A stretch of DNA of 64,000 bases from Brevibacterium sp. ZH18 (GTDB lineage: Bacteria > Actinomycetota > Actinomycetes > Actinomycetales > Brevibacteriaceae): positions 1 through 64,000 of the forward strand of contig NZ_JALDSX010000009.1 in NCBI RefSeq assembly GCF_022748595.1. The letters run 5' to 3'. The number at the start of each line of letters is the position of its first letter. The first letter of the stretch is position 1. This document shows positions 27,134 to 38,346 of the stretch, one piece after another. Position numbers and translations under genes: made by a program. The notes under the pieces are model-generated. The model ran no database searches, was not told the origin of the DNA, and saw nothing but the letters and a program-made list of their open reading frames with translations.

Positions 27134-29777
27134 CGGTGATTTCCTTCCCTCCGGTGACTGCCAGCAGCTGCTCGTACGTCAGCGGTATCACCGAATTCGG
27201 TGTACCGGCGGCAGCCCAGAGAACAGGATAGTCCTTCAGCGCCGCGTCGACGTACGTGGGAATCGGCTGCGGGTGGCCGCAGGGTGCGACTCCGCCGATG
27301 ACCTGTCCCGTCGAGGCGCGGACGAGATCTTTGTCGGCGCGGTCAAGCGAATCGACGCCGATCGCCCGGGCAACGAAGTCCGTGTCGACACGGTGACGTC
27401 CCGAGGTCATGATGAGCACCGGGTCACCTCCGGCGGAGAAGATCAGACTGTTCGCGATCGCGCCGACTTCGACGCCGACCTTCTTCGCCGCCGAGGCTGC
27501 CGTCGGAGCCGCATCGTCGAAGAGCCGGATCTGCGGTTCGATTCCCTTGGACTGCAGCACATGAGCGACCGCAGCGTTGTTCCGGTGCAGCTGTGAGTCA
27601 CCTTCAGCCGTCGTCCCGGCAGCGGAGTCGGACGAGGACTCAACCACTGATTCGGGCTCGGTCGCGGCCGAGCCGGCCCCCGCCTCGGCGGACTCGGGCG
27701 TCTCGTCCGTTTCGGGAACAGCAGCAGTCTCGTCAGCCTCAACCGGCTCGGCCAGCCCACGGCGGCGCAGCAGCGGCGCGACATCGGGCCGGGTTCCGAA
27801 GAACTTCTCGATCGCGGTCATCGGGTCGACCGAGTAGCCAGGGGCGAGGATGGCCTCGCGGAAGGCATCGCCGGCCTCGCGGTTGAGTCCGCCTTGGTCC
27901 TCGAACCACTCGGTGACCCAGGCCGCGATGACCTCGGAGTAGATGTAGGAGTAGTAGCCCGAGGCGTAGCCGGAGGCGAAGATGTGGCCGAAGTACGTGG
28001 TGCGATAGCGCGGTGGTACGAGTCCGGAGAATCCGGATGCGGCCAGAACCTCGGATTCGAAGGACAGGACGTCGGTGATGTGCTCACCGGCCTCGAGCGA
28101 ATGCCACGACAGATCGAGCATTGCAGCAGCCAAGTATTCGATCGTGTCGAAGCCCTGACCGAATTTCTCGCTGGCGATGAGGGCAGAGATAAGCGACTCC
28201 GGCATCGGCTCGCCGGTCTCGACGTGTAGGGCGAAGTGGGGGAGGACCTGTGGGTGGAAACGCCACATCTCGTTGAGCTGGGAGGGGAACTCGACGTAGT
28301 CGCGGGGAACGGCGGTGCCCGCGCTCGAGGGGTAGGTCGAGTTCGCGAAGAGTCCGTGGAGGACGTGGCCGAACTCGTGGAAGAAGGTCTTGAGCTCGGT
28401 GGGGCTCAGCAGCGTCGGCCTGCCCTCTCCTGGCTTGGCGAGGTTGAGTGAGAGAGTGACGACGGGCAGGTGCCCGGTCAGTCGTGAGCTGGACACGAGC
28501 TGGTCCATCCACGCCCCGCCGCGTTTCGTGTCACGCGAGTAGGGGTCGATGAGGATGAGTCCCAGGGTGCGTTCGTTCGCGTCGGTGACCTCAACGGCGC
28601 GGACGTCCTCGTGCCAGCCGGCGATGTCCGTGCGCGGGGCGAACGTGATCCCGTAGAGCCCGGTCGCAGCGCGGAAGACGCCCTCGTTCAGGACAGTGTC
28701 GAATTCGAAGTACTTGGCGACCTCATCGGCATCGATGCCGAATTCGTCGTGGCGGTACTTCGCGAGGTAGTACTTCACATCTTCGGCTGCGACATCGTCG
28801 ATCCCGTAGCGTTCCTGGACGGCCGCGAGTTCGGCGGCCAGCTGTGCGTTGGCAGGAGAGATGAGGGAGGAGACGATGTCCGCGGCCGCATCTGGTCCAC
28901 CTGCGGTCTGATTGTCGATCGCGAACGAGGAGAACGACGGGTATCCCAGAAGCTTCGCCTGCAGCGCGCGCAGGGCTGTGGTGTCGGCGACCTGGGTGCG
29001 GGTGTCGCCCGCACCGCCCAGAGCACCGCGGGACATCGAGTTGTGCAGCACCACAGCACGAGTCGACTTCGATTCGAGTGAGCCGAGCACGAGCTGCTGC
29101 GTGAAATTGTTCAGCGGCAGCAGGTAGCCGTCGACTCCGCGTTCGCTCGCCCGCTGTGCGGCAGCGGCGACGTGGTCCTCGCTGAGCCCGGCCAGTTCCC
29201 CCGCCTCGCCGAGGTGGACCGCGAGTTCGCGCGTATCCTCCGCCAGGGCGCGGGAGAAGGAAGACTCGAGGTTCGTGAGTTCGGCCACGATCGTGGTCAT
29301 CTGATCGCGCTCATCCTCGCCGAGGCGGGCTCCTGCACGGACGAACATTTCGATCGTCAGCTCCTGCTGGCGTTTGTCCTCGGGGTTGAGGTCGGTGACC
29401 GGGACCTGTTCGATGCGGTGGAAGAGATCGACGTTGAGCAGGATAGCGGTCCGGGACGCGGACAGCCGGGCCCATACCTCGGCGACGGCATCAGTGAGTT
29501 CTGGACGCAGATGATTCGATTCGACGGCGCTGACCACGGAGGAGATCCGGGTCATCGGGATGGAGGCGGATTCGAATCTCACGGTCGTGGAGACGAAGGT
29601 CGGCTCATTCTCGTCGTTGATGATGTCTTCGACCTCGGCACGGGCAAAGTCCGTGGCTGAGCGGGCCGCAGCGATCAGCGATGCCGGGGTGACGGCGGAG
29701 AAGTCGGGAAGTGAGAACTCGCCCTGCGGGTCGAGGAAGACGTCCCAGACATCGATGCTGTTCGGATCGGAGCTCAT
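27108..29777 (-). CDS. M3 metallopeptidase fused to a YbaK/ProX-like editing domain
   Basis: 889 residues. Residues 1 to ~680 form a complete M3 (Dcp/oligopeptidase A-like) zinc peptidase, with FFHEFGHVLHG containing HExxH and the downstream glutamate in SQLNEMW. An acidic Ser/Glu/Ala linker (~681-729) joins it to a YbaK/EbsC-type domain (~730-889; LHRNNAAVAHVL, VGAIANSLIF, SGRHRVDT, GVAPCGHPQPIPTYVD), which in other proteins deacylates mischarged tRNAs. Each part matches the full length of stand-alone homologues, so this looks like a genuine gene fusion. The frame is continuous with no frameshift. Whether the editing domain is active cannot be told. Confidence 0.88.
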
Positions 29778-29884
29778 CGTCGACGTACCGCTTTCTTCAC
29801 TGCTTAGGGGATTGTGTCAGGTCTGCCATCGATCCTAACGTGTGCGGCCCTTGCGCTGCATGGTCGCTGGCTACACTGGGGTTC

Positions 29885-30955
29885 ATGGGCAAAGGGCAGG
29901 GGAAGACCCTCACACTCAACAGCGCGTTCCGGGTCGGGTTCACCGGCACCCTCGGCGTTGGGTTGGCGATCGGACTGATGATGGCCCTGCAGTCGGTGGC
30001 GACGGTCATCATCTACATCGGTCTGGCCCTGTTCCTCGCGCTCGGGCTCGAGCCGATCATCCTGTGGCTCGTCGAACGCAAGCTGGCACGGTCTGTCGCA
30101 GTCGTCCTCGTCGTTCTCGCGTTCGTCATCGTCGTTGCGGGTGCCGTGCTGCTCATCGCCCCGGCCGTGATCAGCCAGATCCAGCAGTTCATCGGGGATC
30201 TGCCGGGCATCGTCGCGAACATTTCGTCGACGGGGTGGGTGACCGACCTCGAGCAGAGATTCACCGGTGCCGTCGACCTCGATGCGATCTTTGCGAGCCT
30301 CGGCGATTGGGTCTCGGATCCGAAGAACGTGCTGTCCCTGGGCGGCGGCGTCGTGTCCATCGGGGCGGGCATCCTCAGCTTCGTCACGGGTGTCATCATC
30401 GTCGTCATCCTCACGATCTACTTCGCAGTGACGATGCCGACGATCAAATCCGCGATGTTCTCCCTCGTTGCTGCCAGCTCCCGGCCGACGGTCGAATCCG
30501 TCACCGAGGAGGTCACTCGTTCCATCGGACGCTACGTTCTGGGGCAGGTGTCGTTGGGCATCGTCAATGGTGTGTGCTCGGCGATCTTCCTGACGATCAT
30601 CGGCGCCCCGTTGCCGGCGCTGCTCGCGTTCGTCGCGTTCCTCGCTTCGCTGATTCCGCTCGTCGGTCCGATCACTGGCGCGGTCATCATCACGGCGTCG
30701 TGCCTCATGGTCTCGCCGGGGCTGGGCATCGCAGCCGGCATCTACTATCTCGTGTACATGCAGGTCGAGGCGTACCTGCTCAGCCCGCGCATCATGAAGG
30801 CGGCCGTGGATGTGCCTGGTGCTCTCGTCATCATCGCGGCCATCGCCGGGGGCACTTTGGGCGGAGTCCTCGGTGCAGTCGTCGCAGTTCCCGTGGCCGC
30901 CTCGGGTCTCATCATCATCCGCAAAGTCGTCGTGCCTGCGCAGGCGAAGAAGTAG
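29885..30955 (+). CDS. AI-2E family transporter
   Basis: A 356-residue polytopic membrane protein of the AI-2E exporter superfamily (TqsA/PerM/YdiK-like), with about eight hydrophobic segments and the conserved C-terminal region LIPLVGPITGAV and GGTLGGVLGAVVAVPVAA. Substrate is unknown; relatives export autoinducer-2 or Na+/Li+. I chose ATG 29885 (MGKGQGKT) over the long upstream extension, which has arginine-rich out-of-character sequence. Confidence 0.87.
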   Translation: MGKGQGKTLTLNSAFRVGFTGTLGVGLAIGLMMALQSVATVIIYIGLALFLALGLEPIILWLVERKLARSVAVVLVVLAFVIVVAGAVLLIAPAVISQIQQFIGDLPGIVANISSTGWVTDLEQRFTGAVDLDAIFASLGDWVSDPKNVLSLGGGVVSIGAGILSFVTGVIIVVILTIYFAVTMPTIKSAMFSLVAASSRPTVESVTEEVTRSIGRYVLGQVSLGIVNGVCSAIFLTIIGAPLPALLAFVAFLASLIPLVGPITGAVIITASCLMVSPGLGIAAGIYYLVYMQVEAYLLSPRIMKAAVDVPGALVIIAAIAGGTLGGVLGAVVAVPVAASGLIIIRKVVVPAQAKK

Positions 30956-30974
30956 GGGCTGCCGCGGCGCAGTT

Positions 30975-31187
30975 CTAGTGCGGGTCGTCTCCGCGGCCTC
31001 GGCGCATGAAAAGCCGGATGACGAGCTGGGACAGGAAATACGTCCCGAAGTAGGCGACGACGGCGATGACCAGGGTCAGCAGCAGGTTGCCGTCACGGCC
31101 GATCACGGCCAGGGTGGCGAACACAGTGACCGTGATCGCCAACAGATAGGGAACCAGCCGCGCGACGGGGCTGTCAGTGTCGCTCAT
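30975..31187 (-). CDS. Small two-helix membrane protein, unknown function
   Basis: 70 residues with two hydrophobic helices (about 11-29 and 35-57) and a charged tail MRRGRGDDPH. Similar small DUF-type proteins are common next to transporters in actinobacteria. The ATG at 31187 is chosen because the further upstream frame is low-complexity. No function can be assigned. Confidence 0.6.
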   Translation of the reverse strand: MSDTDSPVARLVPYLLAITVTVFATLAVIGRDGNLLLTLVIAVVAYFGTYFLSQLVIRLFMRRGRGDDPH

Positions 31188-31407
31188 GGTTTCGAGCGTA
31201 CCAAGTGCCGGTGACACAGCAGGACCGGGTGTCCGTCTGCCGCATCGAGTCCTAATCCCCACTACGACCGCACTCCCTGTCTGATCAATCTGTCTGATCA
31301 ATGGTGATGCCGTTGAAATGAGATCGTCGGTCCTGCTCAGGAGAAACAACAGCGCAGCTTGAGTTCATTTGCTGAGACGTGACTGTAGTATGGGAAACGA
31401 CCTGATA

Positions 31408-31423
31408 TGTGATACGCATCACA
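31408..31423 (+). promoter_or_regulatory. Perfect CRP/GlxR-type operator upstream of aqpZ
   Basis: TGTGATACGCATCACA fits TGTGA-N6-TCACA exactly. A likely -10 box, TAGTAT, lies at 31386-31391, so the site sits downstream of the presumed start of transcription and 16 bp before the ATG. That position suggests repression. Binding by a cAMP-type regulator is inferred from the motif. Confidence 0.6.
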
Positions 31424-31439
31424 GATAGGATGATCCCTC

Positions 31440-32198
31440 ATGGCTGTCCAGCAGAAACCCACACTTCTCTCAAAGATCTTCGCCGAATTCCTCGGCACAT
31501 TCGTCCTCGTCTTCGGTGGTTGCGGTGCTGCTGTATTCGCTGCGAAGGTCGTCGGTGATGACGGAATCAACATGGGGATCGGATTCCTCGGAGTCGCACT
31601 GGCTTTCGGTCTCACCGTCGTCGTGATGGCCTTCGCCGTCGGGCATGTCTCCGGTGGGCACTTCAATCCCGCAGTGACGTTGGGCTGCGTGCTCGCGGGC
31701 CGGACCCCGATCAGGGACGCAGTTCCCTATTGGATCACTCAGATGGTCGCCGGCATCGTCGCCGGTGGAGTCGTCCTTCTCATCGCTTCAGGCAATCCCG
31801 ACTATTCGCTTGCGAAGGACGGTCTGGCCACAAACGGGTATGGAGAATTCTCCCCGAACGGATTCTCCTTGGCCAGCGTCCTCATCGCCGAGTTCATCCT
31901 CACCGCCATCTTCCTCTATGTCATCCTCGGGACAACCGATGACAGAGCTCCGGTCGGAATGGCCCCGTTGGCGATCGGCCTCTCGCTGACGCTCATCCAC
32001 CTCGTCGCCATCCCGATATCGAATACCTCAGTCAACCCGGCGCGTTCATTCGGAGTTGCGGTGTTCGCCGGTGGGGATGCGCTCGGCCAAGTGTGGGTGT
32101 TCTTCCTCGCGCCGCTCGCTGGTGCCGCCGTTGCCGGACTCACCTATAACCTGCTGTTCCCGAAGGCAGCGGAAGTGCCCATCACCGAGGGTGGATGA
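31440..32198 (+). CDS. aqpZ: Aquaporin Z
   Basis: A 252-residue MIP channel with both NPA loops (HFNPAVT and VNPARSFG). The first motif is preceded by [10 protein letters not shown] and the aromatic/arginine filter includes the Arg after the second NPA, which is typical of water-selective AqpZ over glycerol facilitators. An AGGA site (31427-31430) lies about 10 bases before the ATG. It has its own CRP/GlxR-type site. Confidence 0.93.
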   Translation: MAVQQKPTLLSKIFAEFLGTFVLVFGGCGAAVFAAKVVGDDGINMGIGFLGVALAFGLTVVVMAFAVGHVSGGHFNPAVTLGCVLAGRTPIRDAVPYWITQMVAGIVAGGVVLLIASGNPDYSLAKDGLATNGYGEFSPNGFSLASVLIAEFILTAIFLYVILGTTDDRAPVGMAPLAIGLSLTLIHLVAIPISNTSVNPARSFGVAVFAGGDALGQVWVFFLAPLAGAAVAGLTYNLLFPKAAEVPITEGG

Positions 32199-32239
32199 TT
32201 CTGCCGCCCTGGCCTGCATTCTCTCCGGCTTTTGGGCAG

Positions 32240-32362
32240 GTCATGCTGCGAGCGGTGGACGAGCGAGACGTCGCGATCGGTCACTGTGGGCTTTGGTTGA
32301 AAGAACTCGACGAAGGGCGGGCTAGCGCGGGCTATGCGATCATCCCGGCGAAGAGAAAACAA
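32240..32362 (+). pseudogene. Probable remnant of a GNAT acetyltransferase
   Basis: Translation in the frame of the following dehydrogenase gives [19 protein letters not shown] and [15 protein letters not shown], which resembles the acetyl-CoA-binding core of RimJ/RimL-type GNAT proteins (IGxxGL...GYxxxPxxRGxG). The N- and C-terminal parts are missing. The remaining 32363-32539 shows nothing beyond the dehydrogenase ribosome site. Confidence 0.4.
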
Positions 32363-32539
32363 GTCCCGACATGCGCGCCCAAACCTTGCGAACTCAACGA
32401 CGAAGCAATGACGCCTATTGTCCCTGCGCACTGTCCGGCCTATGGTGAGAGGACGCTACTCATCCACTCGGTCGGCACCGGTCAGAGCACCGGAGATGAC
32501 AGACGATTTCGAGTGGATGGACTCACACGAAGGAGTGTC

Positions 32540-34062
<1,523 letters not shown>

Positions 34063-34063
<1 letters not shown>

Positions 34064-34503
34064 TGAATGAGACAGCCGAAACAACAGTCCTCGAATCGAC
34101 TCCGACCATCGACGGAGAGGAGAAGTCACGGGTCGCGATGACCCAGGCCACCATCGACCTCCTGGGGCCGCTGATCGTCAAACACGGACAGCTCATGTTC
34201 CACCAGTCCGGAGGCTGTTGTGACGGCTCATCGCCGATGTGCTTCCCGGAGGGCGACTTCCTCACCTCGGATGCCGACGTCCTGCTCGGCCACTTCGAGG
34301 TGCCAGTGCCCGACGCTGCCGGTGCAGATGGCGATGCCACCACCTCGGGCATCGACTTCTGGATGTCGGTCGAACAATTCGAGTACTGGAAGCACACGCA
34401 CCTGACCGTTGATGTCGTCCCCGGCCGAGGAGGCGGCTTCAGCGTCGAATCCCCGACGGGCAACCGCTTCATCATCCGGTCCACGCTTATGGACGTCGGC
34501 TGA
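34063..34503 (+). CDS. DUF779 protein
   Basis: 146 residues. A family of unknown function nearly always encoded next to aldehyde dehydrogenases. It has the characteristic motif QSGGCCDGSSPMCF, a possible metal- or thiol-active centre. Its start overlaps the dehydrogenase stop (TGATG), so the two are translationally coupled. A maturation or accessory role for the dehydrogenase is inferred from context only. Confidence 0.9.
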
Positions 34504-34537
34504 GGCCAGACTGGTCACCGTCAAACGGGAGTTGGCA

Positions 34538-35137
34538 CTATTCTGCGCCGAGGTGCCGCTTGGGTGCTGCTCGGACATGGGCTCGTTCGCCCTGCTTGCC
34601 GACAAGACTGAGGAACTCGACGTGTCCTGAACTCGTGGCACCGAACCAGTGTGGGGTGCGGGTGTCGAACTCGGCGGCTTCACCGGGTTCGAGGATGAGA
34701 TCGTGTTCGCCGAGCACGAGGCGGAGCCTGCCGTTGAGGACGAAGACCCAGTCATAGCCCTCGTGGGTGCGCAGCACGGGCTCCTCGCCGTCATGTCCTG
34801 CCGGCAGCACGAATTTGTAGGCCTGGATGCCGCCGGCGCGACGCGACAGCGGCAGGATCGTTCGGCCGTCGCGAGTGGGGATCGGGCGTAAGTTGACGCG
34901 CGGATCTCCGGTCGGCGGCGCGTCGACGAGTTCATCGAGAGTGGTTCCGAACGCTCGCGCCAAGGGCAGCAGCTGCTCGAGGTTGGGACGGCGGTGGCCG
35001 GCTTCGAGTCGGGACAGTGTGCTGATCGAGATACCGGTCTCCGCAGAGAGATCTGTCAGAGTGATGTCGCGACGCTGTCGCAGCTGCTTCAGCCGTGGCC
35101 CAACAGCATCAAGAGTGCGATCCAAGAGTTCATCCAT
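34538..35137 (-). CDS. XRE-family regulator with C-terminal cupin
   Basis: 199 residues from ATG 35137. The N-terminal helix-turn-helix (LKQLRQRRDITLTDLSAETGISISTLSRLE is the region, residues ~16-45) is joined to a cupin sensor (about 100-180; HEGYDWVFVLNGRLRL, LEPGEAAEFD). Such proteins sense small ligands. It is divergent from the methyltransferase gene and converges on DUF779, so it may control the former. A longer frame to 35296 is rejected as it would occupy the whole shared promoter region. Confidence 0.88.
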   Translation of the reverse strand: MDELLDRTLDAVGPRLKQLRQRRDITLTDLSAETGISISTLSRLEAGHRRPNLEQLLPLARAFGTTLDELVDAPPTGDPRVNLRPIPTRDGRTILPLSRRAGGIQAYKFVLPAGHDGEEPVLRTHEGYDWVFVLNGRLRLVLGEHDLILEPGEAAEFDTRTPHWFGATSSGHVEFLSLVGKQGERAHVRAAPKRHLGAE

Positions 35138-35283
35138 GCTCACCAGTTTGCCATTTGGAAAAATCGTTTGCAATAGTGCCTGGTCGTCGTCACCATTGGA
35201 GTTATCAACACCACCCCCATCCCCACGGACCTTGATCACGCAGTGGTGGATCTGGCCAACAAGCAAACAGAGAAGGCGAGCTG

Positions 35284-35907
35284 ATGACTCACTCATTCGA
35301 CAAGAACTACTGGGACCGGACCTGGAGCGGTGAACGGGCGCCGGGGATGAGTTCCGGAGACCCGAACCCTCATCTGGTCCATGAGACAGGAGGCCTCGTT
35401 CCTGGAATGGCCCTCGACGCTGGCTGTGGTGCCGGGGCAGAAGCGATCTGGCTGGCAGCCCAGGGCTGGGACGTCACCGGGGCCGATGTTGCGGACGCAG
35501 CACTTGGCTACGCGAAGGACCGCGCCGCGGCCGCCGGAGTCGCGGACCGGGTGCGCTGGGTCCAAGCGGACCTCTCCGTCTGGGAGCCGGACACGCAATT
35601 CGACCTGGTCACCACTCACTACGCCCACCCCGCGACGGGGCAGCTGGAGTTCTACGATCGCATCGCATCCTGGGTGGCACCGGGCGGAACACTGCTCATC
35701 GTCGGACACCTCCACCAGCACTCATCGGCCGGTGACACGCATCCGCCGGCCACAGCCTCGGCGACTGCTGCCGCGATCACAGACCGTCTCGACCCAGCGG
35801 TATGGGAGATCATCATGGCAGAGGAGTCGCATCGCTTCGTCATTGGTCCCGGAGGCCGCCCCAACGCCATCGACGACGTCATCGTCAGAGCACTGCGCCG
35901 CGTCTGA
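35284..35907 (+). CDS. Class I SAM-dependent methyltransferase
   Basis: 207 residues. SAM-binding motif I is ALDAGCGAGAEAIWLA, with an acidic residue at the end of strand 2 (VTGADVAD), and AHPATGQLEFYDRIASWVAPGGTLLIVGH covers motifs post-II to III. The N-terminus YWDRTWSGE resembles tellurite/thiopurine-type TehB/TPMT-like methyltransferases. Substrate is unknown. Paired divergently with an XRE-cupin regulator. Confidence 0.85.
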   Translation: MTHSFDKNYWDRTWSGERAPGMSSGDPNPHLVHETGGLVPGMALDAGCGAGAEAIWLAAQGWDVTGADVADAALGYAKDRAAAAGVADRVRWVQADLSVWEPDTQFDLVTTHYAHPATGQLEFYDRIASWVAPGGTLLIVGHLHQHSSAGDTHPPATASATAAAITDRLDPAVWEIIMAEESHRFVIGPGGRPNAIDDVIVRALRRV

Positions 35908-35914
35908 GGCCGGC

Positions 35915-37291
35915 TCACTTCCCGGGAGTCAGCACCTCGGGCTCTCCGAGGGAGAGCATGAGGCGGTTGGCCCAGTTGAAGAAGGCTGCGCAGTTGAGGG
36001 CGTCGATGATGTCCCCGTCGTCGAGGCCGGCTTCGCGCAGTGCGCTCACGTGCGAAGGACCGAATGCCTGTGGGGTGAGCGTGAGCGCCACCGAGGCATC
36101 GACGACGGCATCCCAGACCGGATCGCCGAGGTTGGACGATGTCCCGATTCCCTCGTCGAGCAGCGTCTGCACAAGATCCCGGCGGCCGGATTCCTCCGTC
36201 GCCCGATCCGAATGGATCGACGCGCAGAACAGGCAACCGTTGAGTCGTGAGGCCGCAGTCGCTGCCAGTTCCCGTTCGGCCCGCCCGAGCCCGTCGGTCG
36301 TGTTGAAGAATATGTCGAGATCCGTCAGGGTCCGTGCACGCAAAGCCGCCGGATCCCTGGCGAGCAGGCGGAAGTAGGGGTTCTTCGCCCGCCCCGCTTC
36401 GATGAGTGCCTCGCGTTGGACCTCGCTCAGCTCCGCCTCGTCGACGGGTGCGATCCACGGCACCCAGCCGAGTCCCGACTGTTGGAAAAGCTGTGGGCGT
36501 GTGAGATCGGGGTACGTGCTCACGCGCTCGCCCACCTTCTTCAAGGCCGTGGCGCCTTTCGCTGCGGCTGCGTCCCGCGCCGAGGTGGTCCCGCCCTTGC
36601 CGCCGCCCGCAGAGGAATGCTCGGGCTGGCTTTTTGAACCCGTCGGTGTCGGCACTGCGTCGGAGACGGGCACGTCGACGGCAGCAGGAGCATGGGAGAG
36701 CGCCGCCAACCCCGTGCTGATGCGGATCTGGAAGTTGAGGAACGACACCAGCTGCGCCAGTGTCACGATCATGTCCTCGTCCCATCCGGCGTCGAGCAGC
36801 CGTGCCATGTGCTCGGGCCGCGAACCCCGAGGATGCAGAACGAGCAGATGGGCGAACTCGAGTCCTGCAGCGAGAAGAGGGCCAAGGATGTCGACGGACT
36901 TCTCGTCGACGACCAGCCAGGGCCCGGCGACATTCTCACTGGAGAGCTCGGCGGATTCGAAGATGCCGTAGGGCCCGCGCACGTCCGAGCGTGAGTCGAG
37001 TTCGAGCAGTGCCTCATCGAGAAGTTCCGCAATAGTCCACGAGGCGACCTCGTCTTCGTCGCGGAGGAGATCGCGATAGAACTCCTCAGCGGACGAGGAG
37101 CCGAGCAGCCCGGCGGTGAACGCGGCCACGGCGTAGCGGTCACGGTGGGAGAACCCGCCCGGGTCGACGGGTTCGAGCAGAGCCTCGAAGCTGAGCTGGG
37201 CGTTTTCCTTCGCCTGTGCCCGGTGATCGCGGAGTGCGTCGAGGGGGTCCTGGGCCGAGATTCCGGCGAGGGTGTTGATGATGTCGGGCAT
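35915..37291 (-). CDS. Fused double CMD/AhpD-like protein
   Basis: 458 residues with two alkylhydroperoxidase-D-like halves. The N-terminal half (~1-200) resembles the CMD-domain Avi_7170 family and lacks a CxxC. After a Gly/Ser/Ala linker (~205-245), the C-terminal half (~250-458) resembles the Avi_7169 family and keeps the redox site NGCLFCASIH. In known loci of this type the two are separate genes next to a luciferase-like monooxygenase and a peptide-type ABC importer, exactly as here, so this is a fusion. It is the last gene of the operon, 1 bp after the monooxygenase. Function is unknown; peroxide or radical handling is inferred. Confidence 0.85.
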   Translation of the reverse strand: MPDIINTLAGISAQDPLDALRDHRAQAKENAQLSFEALLEPVDPGGFSHRDRYAVAAFTAGLLGSSSAEEFYRDLLRDEDEVASWTIAELLDEALLELDSRSDVRGPYGIFESAELSSENVAGPWLVVDEKSVDILGPLLAAGLEFAHLLVLHPRGSRPEHMARLLDAGWDEDMIVTLAQLVSFLNFQIRISTGLAALSHAPAAVDVPVSDAVPTPTGSKSQPEHSSAGGGKGGTTSARDAAAAKGATALKKVGERVSTYPDLTRPQLFQQSGLGWVPWIAPVDEAELSEVQREALIEAGRAKNPYFRLLARDPAALRARTLTDLDIFFNTTDGLGRAERELAATAASRLNGCLFCASIHSDRATEESGRRDLVQTLLDEGIGTSSNLGDPVWDAVVDASVALTLTPQAFGPSHVSALREAGLDDGDIIDALNCAAFFNWANRLMLSLGEPEVLTPGK

Positions 37292-37292
37292 G

Positions 37293-38336
37293 TCAGACCG
37301 CCTGTTCCGTGGTCAGTGCCAGGCCGAGTGCCGGGGCAACTTCGGTGGCGAGCAGTTCGATCGATCGCAGGGTGGTCTCATTCGTCGCGGGCACGGAGTG
37401 GACCTGGAAGCTGACGTCGGTGGCCTGCCCCAGAACGCGATCGTTTGAGAGGCGTTCGCTGACCTGCTCGGGGGTGCCGAGGTAGGTGTCGGTGGCCACG
37501 AGCAGCTCATCGAAGGTCAGGCCGGAGGTGTCGTAGCCGACGAGGCGGTCGGCCTCGGAACGCAGTGCCGGCTCGGTGAGTGCACGCAGCTGAGGCAGTG
37601 ATTCGGCATCGGCGACGACGGCCGTGCGTGAGGCAAGGATTCGCGGTTCGATCCCGTCGGGCAAGTTCGACAGGTAGGCGTCGATGACCGGAAGCTGCAC
37701 CTCGTCGAGGGTTGCTCCGGGGTTGCCCTGGGGCCTGGGCTGGGTGCGCGAGAGCATGAGGCCGTCTCCGGCAGCACCGGCCGCGGCGGAACCTCCGGAG
37801 GAGAAGGTGGCCTGCCACAGACGATCGACGAGCCCGACACCGTCAGACTGACCAACCGGCTCCGGGTAGAGCGCATGCCCGGTCTCCAGTGACTGACCGG
37901 CCAGCAGCGTCTTCAACGCAGCGAGGTTGCTCGCGAAGACTTCGCGGCGCTCGTCGAAGCTCGTGCCGAAGGCAGGGAAGGACTTCGGGTTGCCGCCCGA
38001 GCCGAGTCCGATCTCGAGGCGTCCGCCGGAGAGCGCATCGGTGACCGCTGCGTCTTCGGCCACGCGCACGCCGTTCTCCATGGGCAGGGTGATGATCGCC
38101 GTGCCCAGACGGATCCGCGAGGTCTGTGCCGCAGCGTGGGCGAGGAAGACGAGAGGGGAGGGCAACCCGCCCTCGGCTGCGGAGAAGTGGTGCTGGGCGA
38201 CCCAGGCGGAGTCGAAGCCGACGGCCTCGGCGCGGTGGATCTGTTCGAGGGCGTACTGGTAGCGCAGAGGCGCGGGAGCGTCCTCGAGCAGGCGGGTGAA
38301 GAAGCCGAGCTTGGGGCTGCGGGTGGTGCTTGTCAT
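37293..38336 (-). CDS. Luciferase-like FMN monooxygenase
   Basis: 347 residues of the LLM-class flavin oxidoreductases, probably the KPN_01858 subfamily. Motifs include FDSAWVAQHHF near the N-terminus, GRLEIGLGSGGNP, and a C-terminal VATDTYLGTPEQVSERL. It uses reduced FMN and O2 in relatives, often in oxidative cleavage of sulfur or carbonyl compounds. Its substrate is probably imported by the ABC system upstream in the same operon. Confidence 0.87.
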   Translation of the reverse strand: MTSTTRSPKLGFFTRLLEDAPAPLRYQYALEQIHRAEAVGFDSAWVAQHHFSAAEGGLPSPLVFLAHAAAQTSRIRLGTAIITLPMENGVRVAEDAAVTDALSGGRLEIGLGSGGNPKSFPAFGTSFDERREVFASNLAALKTLLAGQSLETGHALYPEPVGQSDGVGLVDRLWQATFSSGGSAAAGAAGDGLMLSRTQPRPQGNPGATLDEVQLPVIDAYLSNLPDGIEPRILASRTAVVADAESLPQLRALTEPALRSEADRLVGYDTSGLTFDELLVATDTYLGTPEQVSERLSNDRVLGQATDVSFQVHSVPATNETTLRSIELLATEVAPALGLALTTEQAV

Positions 38337-38346
38337 CGTGTTCGTC

